Source: Ectocarpus siliculosus (taxonomy: Eukaryota > Sar > Phaeophyceae > Ectocarpales > Ectocarpaceae). From it: 12,849 nt of DNA. The position numbers and the translations under genes were made by a program. The notes under the pieces were generated by a model, which did no database searches, was not told the origin of the DNA, and worked only from the letters and a program-made list of their open reading frames with translations. The stretch is taken from the NCBI GenBank assembly GCA_000310025.1, contig FN649750.1, forward strand, positions 1,689,449 through 1,702,297. Reading direction: 5' to 3'. Of this stretch, positions 9,301 to 12,849 are shown piece by piece (position 1 is the stretch's first letter; every line of letters starts with the position of its first letter).

Positions 9301-11738
9301 AAGCTCGTGGTCCATGGTGAGACCGCGTGTGTGCTCAGAAGACCTGATTACCGTATATGACACAAGATAACACACCCCCTGGACCGATTTTCAAAGCTCG
9401 ATTACTCCACGACGAAGAGGATGCATAAATGAAACAATACGTTTTCGAACAGCTCTCGACGAGACGGTTCCAACGCCACCGTTTTCGGCGCTGTGACTCT
9501 TCCTGCTGTTGAGAAATCGAGCTTTGAAAATCGGCCAAGGGGGTGTGTTATCTTGTGTCATATACGGTAGGTTATTAAGGTCGTCGCCCTTTCCATGGAG
9601 AAATAGAATAATATATAATAGTCTGCTACGCCACCACTTCATCCGCTTCTTTTACGTTCCGCGTGCAAATTGAAATTCTTCTTTGTCTCGGCTCTCTTAC
9701 TCTCTCTAACTACCCCTTCTATCTCTCTGCCCACCCACAACAGGCGAAATACTTTAAACAGGACTTCATGAAGACTCTGGTCTCAGAGTGGAGAGGGCAA
9801 AACGCCGCGTGGGAGGGAATGCTGACGCTCGTGCAATCCGCATCTGCGTTGTCGTTTGCAGTTCGAGCGCCTTCCCACAACGATGAGGAACTAAAACAGC
9901 TACACACGCATGCGCTAGATATGGTGAGATAAGACGAGACGTGGCTTCATGTATTAACGAACGGTCCGTGAGTGTGGGCATATTACCCACATATCCCCTC
10001 TTCGACGTATGACTACTCCGTTATTTTTTTCGTAAACTAACCTCACATGCTCAAATATTGCTTGTGGGACATAAATTTTCTTGACGGGTGTAGTCTGCAC
10101 AACGCCAAGACCCTTGAAGCCTCATCGTGGCCTCCCTCGTTTGGGATGCCGTTCAGGTGTGGTACCTTTACACTGCCCCCGACGCCCCCTCTCTTTTGAT
10201 GTCTTGTAATTTAATTTTCTTGCGCATCTATAGGTACACACGGCGAAGCAAGTTATCGGGAGGGACGGCGTGAGGCCTTCAATGCACAGCATCCTCCACT
10301 ACTCGGATGCTGTGAATAACCACGGTGAGTTTGTGGTATTTTTACTTCTACATGGAGGCGTCACCGTAACGTCTGCATGTATGGGCGAACGTCCCTCGAA
10401 ATAAGTACGTCGTGTAGCACTGTACATCTTTTGTGCCAACACCATGAAAAAGGTCTCATTATATTTTCCATACCCAATTCCCTCCTTCTTTTCTGCCGAC
10501 GCGTCAGGACATATGCCCAACGCCTCTAGCGGGGAGTTCGCCCACCAGAAACACAAGAGGGGAAACAAATCTAGCAGCGGGAGAGACGTCCCAGCGCACT
10601 ATATGCGTCACATGAATACCATGTGCGCATGGCATGCCATGGCGAACGGCCTACCATACTCTGTGATGAAGTACAACCGCTCGACAAAAAATCGAGAGGA
10701 GGTCACCGTTCGCCCCGGAGTTGGCTGTATCCGAGTCGTACAACAGTTGATGAAAGAGCTTCCGGGAGGACTGCCGGGAGGACTAGGGGACCCAAGCGAC
10801 CTTTCGGCTGCATCGGAGCCAACTACATCAATGTTAGCAGGCTCCCATCATCAGGGTTCGGCACTTTGGGAGGCAACTCTTCTTGCTGAGGCCGGACAAC
10901 CAACGAATTGCGCAGGGTCTTGGCAGGAGGTCGTATCTACGGGACGCTTTCGTCCAGGCCGTGCAGAGGTGGTCACGGCGTACAAAACCTACTACGGATG
11001 CGGGCGGCGGTCTCGACCAGAGCGTTGCGTAGACAGTCGCTGTCCCTTCTGTTGGACGAACCCACTAACGCTGGACAGCGACACAGCCTCGTGTTCTAGA
11101 TTCAATCACACCGCCTCTGCGAGGAGCAGCAGCGGCAGCGAGCGTTGGAAAGGGGGGGACGCGCGAGCAGCAGCTTCCTCCAACCCACCGGACGAGTGGG
11201 TTTTCGGGGCGGGGTCTGGCGAGGATGTGGAGGTCCACAAGGGGAAGCCCCCGTACGACGACCACCCCGATGTATCCACTCTGACTATGGTGAAGATCGT
11301 CTGCTTTTTCCGACATGTTGGAAACAGAGACACATCAAAGGATTCCACCGCCCGTCGACGGACTTCGTCTTAGGGTTCGAGTATGTTTCGGCCGGCGCTG
11401 GAAATAAACGCCGACCGGACGGGGTGACACAGCATCCTACCATGCTGCTACGCGGGAGGGGGCGTCCATCGGTCTGGCCTGTGTCAGCTGTCAGGCGACA
11501 CGTACACCTCTACCACCTGTGTCCCGTAGCAGTCAACTCGGACGGCAAGGAAGTCGATGCGCAGGGCAAGGAGGTACGCGCCTCATCGAGGCGGACATGC
11601 TCCATTTCCCCATCATCGACAGGCGGTGGCCAAGTTTGGAGACACACATACAAGTTGTCTGACCCGTTGTCGACCGAGTACGACAAGTATCTTTTGAACG
11701 AGCACCATCACAGCATCTTCCAAGATACGTTCACCTGA
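6375..11738 (+). CDS. Transposase-like gene (Tnp2/CACTA-like), with two frame breaks
   Basis: Exons are about 6375-8124, 8365-8745, 9086-9316, 9744-9923, 10234-10324 and 10508-11738 (stop). Every junction is phase-consistent and has GT-AG borders. The product is near 1,280 residues. In order it has an acidic N-terminus, a PWYPF block (about 117), a possible BAH-like accessory region (about 300-375), VNYHIDGF (Asp near 502), VADSPQRA (Asp near 597), zinc motif CPYC (near 618), TPVESLH (near 703), and GEFAHQKHKRGN..SGRDV (Glu near 887). A C-terminal VRRHVHLYHLC segment ends in a Tyr- and His-rich tail. From memory this order matches large transposase-derived proteins of basidiomycetes with an RNase H-like DDE core (IDD..GN.SK, TPxE.LH, SNR.APSRD). 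D, D and E are therefore the candidate catalytic residues. The exact superfamily name is inference. The start is tentative: ATG 6375 lies 9 bases after a possible acceptor (CTCTTGCAG, ending 6366), so an upstream exon may exist. Frame changes near 7740-7790 and 11320-11370 suggest a pseudogene, or unseen small introns or errors. Confidence 0.6.
7654..7790 (+). other. First frame break in the transposase-like gene
   Basis: The frame used from 6375 stays open to a TGA at 7791. The frame that carries YTIRGDGYFHNV and the catalytic-region VNYHIDGF is open from 7654 onwards. The switch (a net gain of one base) must lie in this overlap, most likely after 7740, where the first frame loses its plausible composition. 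No GT-AG intron of normal size fits and no slippery heptamer is seen, so a mutation or sequence error is the simplest reading. Confidence 0.6.
8125..8364 (+). other. Readable 240-base intron with a doubled acceptor
   Basis: The donor is GAG|GTGCGT at 8125 and the acceptor TCAG|CAG|GTG ends at 8364 or 8367, both in phase 0. The two acceptors form a NAGNAG site that would add or drop one Gln. The intron is a multiple of three without a stop, so retention would insert 80 residues with a hydrophobic stretch (AYIYIVFLSVCILM). The TA-rich, pyrimidine-rich composition and better family fit without it favour splicing. Confidence 0.6.
9351..9567 (+). mobile_element. Miniature inverted-repeat element, 217 bases, with TA flanks
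   Basis: Terminal inverted repeats of 53 bases (9351-9403 and 9515-9567) begin CCGTATATGACACAAGATAA and end in AAAGCTCGATT. They differ only by one substitution and a one-base gap with a shifted neighbour. TA lies immediately outside both ends (9349-9350 and 9568-9569), consistent with a TA target duplication as made by Tc1/mariner-like transposases; PIF/Harbinger would give TNA. The 111-base centre has no open frame. The element sits entirely in the 427-base intron 3 of the transposase-like gene, whose splice sites at 9317 and 9743 are intact. Near-perfect repeats indicate a recent insertion. Confidence 0.9.
11145..11370 (+). other. Second frame break in the transposase-like gene
   Basis: The frame used from 10508 ends at a TAG at 11371 after MVKIVCFFRHVGNRD. 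The next conserved-looking segment, STDFVLGFEYVSAG through VRRHVHLYHLC to the final stop at 11738, is in another frame that is open from 11145. The likely switch is at 11320-11370. I tested GT donors in the first frame against the CTTAG acceptor ending at 11373, and none gives a consistent phase. Confidence 0.6.
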
Positions 11739-12540
11739 CAGCAGCGACGTAAGGTGGGAGTTTTGTCATGACGCATCTGCCCTCTCTCTGCTGTACATTT
11801 GCACCACTCCCAAAACTAGCGCCTGGTGACGAGACCTTGTACTCTATTCCGATCTGTTTCGTCTGTATGGGTATATGTATACGTCTTACTCCTTTAAAAT
11901 CGACGTCTCCTTCCCCATCACAAGCTCGTCCCGACTAACAAACAAACAACACGACCATCGCGGCTAATATGTACAGCATCCTCTGTCGACTTCGGTACTA
12001 TATAACCCCCCGCCCCCCTCTGCCACTGTGTGTCTCTCTCCCCCGCGAAGCCGTCGTGTCGAAGGGCGTACTCCTCTCGTTAACGACAGCCAGCCCCCTT
12101 CGCGCGTACTGGATGGATGTCGCCCTGGACATATGTGGTTCGGTGTCACGCGTGAGAGGAAGGGAGCTCCATCAAGGACGCCAAGTACATCATGACATCA
12201 CGACGAGATGGGGGTGGGGGGGGGTGGTGATAGGTGCGCACGACGAGAGGCACATTGGTTCGGATTTGCACGAGTAGCTAAGCACCATCATCATCGTTGT
12301 TGGCGTTGCGTGCACACCTATTTCGTAATATTTCGTCCCTATGCGAGAAAGCTCCTTGTCGTGTTATCGTAGGTGTCTGAGTGACCCAAAAATCTAAGGG
12401 ATCATAAAAAAGCCTATTGTAGGGCTTGGAGAACGCTCAGTGCATAGCTGGATTTGTATTGTTTGCGTTACCTTCTTTGTCGAACTTAGCACAGTTCGTG
12501 GAACTACAATGTTGGAAAGATCTATCCTATGGATGGATGT
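11739..12540. other. Right flank without a gene
   Basis: No open frame here has convincing composition or splice signals. Pyrimidine-rich and GT-rich stretches occur, with a G-run near 12214. There is only one ACCTTG (about 11835), so the hexamer cluster of the left side is not mirrored here. A polyadenylation signal for the transposase-like gene could not be identified. Confidence 0.4.
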
Positions 12541-12616
12541 ATTATATATATATATGAAGCAACGATGATGCTGATGATAGCACCGTGTCCGCGCGCTATA
12601 ATATATATATATATAC
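12541..12616. repeat. Pair of AT microsatellites
   Basis: An (AT)n run at 12541-12555 and another at about 12597-12616 flank a short CGATGATGCTGATGATAG segment. Both are simple repeats, with no gene nearby. Confidence 0.85.
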
Positions 12617-12792
12617 TCTCGTTCGAGAGCACACTTACATCATACACCAGTTACTACGAGTGGGGCTGCAATTTCGCCTCTGTGTGACGTGCTGCCTCCT
12701 CGCCTCTCCCCGCATCTACGCATACTAGGTAGAGAGGGCCCCAACTTCATCGATCGGTCGTTATCGAACCCCTAACCCTCAAAATCACCGTA

Positions 12793-12849
12793 CAGGGGTG
12801 GGGCAGGGGGGGGAGCCCCGGGGGGAGAGGGGGGGGGGGGGGGGGGGGG
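12793..12849. repeat. G-rich tract ending in 21 G
   Basis: Successive G-runs of four or more, separated by one to a few bases, lead into an uninterrupted run of 21 G (12829-12849) at the window edge. The pattern could form a G-quadruplex, but long G-runs at a sequence edge are also common assembly trouble spots. Confidence 0.8.

Noticed and set aside
4514-9316. Shared FRPxLQS peptide in both genes (exon 2 of the minus-strand gene and exon 3 of the plus-strand gene)
   Set aside because: Six matching residues only, with no similarity beyond them; it is not enough to infer common origin.
11969-12277. Open frame of 102 codons in the right flank
   Set aside because: Low-complexity Arg- and Leu-rich translation with no splice signals or recognisable motif; likely a chance frame.
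12769-12780. Telomere-like CCCCTAACCCTC near the right edge
   Set aside because: Only about one and a half units of CCCTAA, not a tandem array, and followed by unrelated sequence; this occurs by chance.
12755-12790. tRNA-like GGGGTTCGAT on the minus strand
   Set aside because: No full B-box consensus, no A box and no cloverleaf pairing could be found around it.

Overview
The window looks like nuclear DNA from a eukaryote with intron-rich genes. Introns of about 180 to 790 bases start mostly with GTGAGT- or GTAAGT-type donors and end in pyrimidine-AG. There are no bacterial operons, ribosome binding sites, tRNA or rRNA genes that I can see. Long introns, mixed-strand genes, about 50% GC and abundant repeats would fit a brown alga or related stramenopile such as Ectocarpus, but that is inference; no marker gene settles it.

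Layout from left to right. Bases 1-620 hold no secure gene. Bases 621-1106 hold a dense cluster of the hexamer CAAGGT/ACCTTG in both orientations, including an 86-base direct duplication. Bases ~1390-2515 are a tandem array of a unit of about 340-374 bases. A minus-strand gene of at least five exons (5615 down to 2577) follows. Its exons join in perfect phase to 291 residues, ending in an acidic tail; I do not recognise the product. Its introns carry a 3 x 75-base minisatellite, a CA repeat and C-tracts.

A decayed 213-base miniature inverted-repeat element (5922-6134) lies between this gene and a divergent plus-strand gene at about 6375-11738. The plus gene has at least six exons whose phases agree at every junction. 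It encodes a large protein resembling the Tnp2/CACTA-like transposase-derived proteins that are common in basidiomycete fungi. It has candidate D, D and E catalytic residues, a CPYC zinc motif, a TPVE-x-LH motif and an N-x(5)-GRD-like motif. Two changes of reading frame inside its long first and last exons suggest decay, or small introns or sequence errors that I cannot resolve. A second, much better preserved copy of the same miniature element (9351-9567, 53-base terminal inverted repeats, TA on both sides) sits in its third intron, in the opposite orientation.

Bases 11739-12849 hold no gene. They carry AT microsatellites and end in a G-rich tract with a run of 21 G. A working hypothesis is that the divergent gene pair and the left-hand repeat blocks belong to one large DNA transposon (transposase plus a second gene of unknown role, with subterminal repeats). 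I could not find its matching right end in the window.
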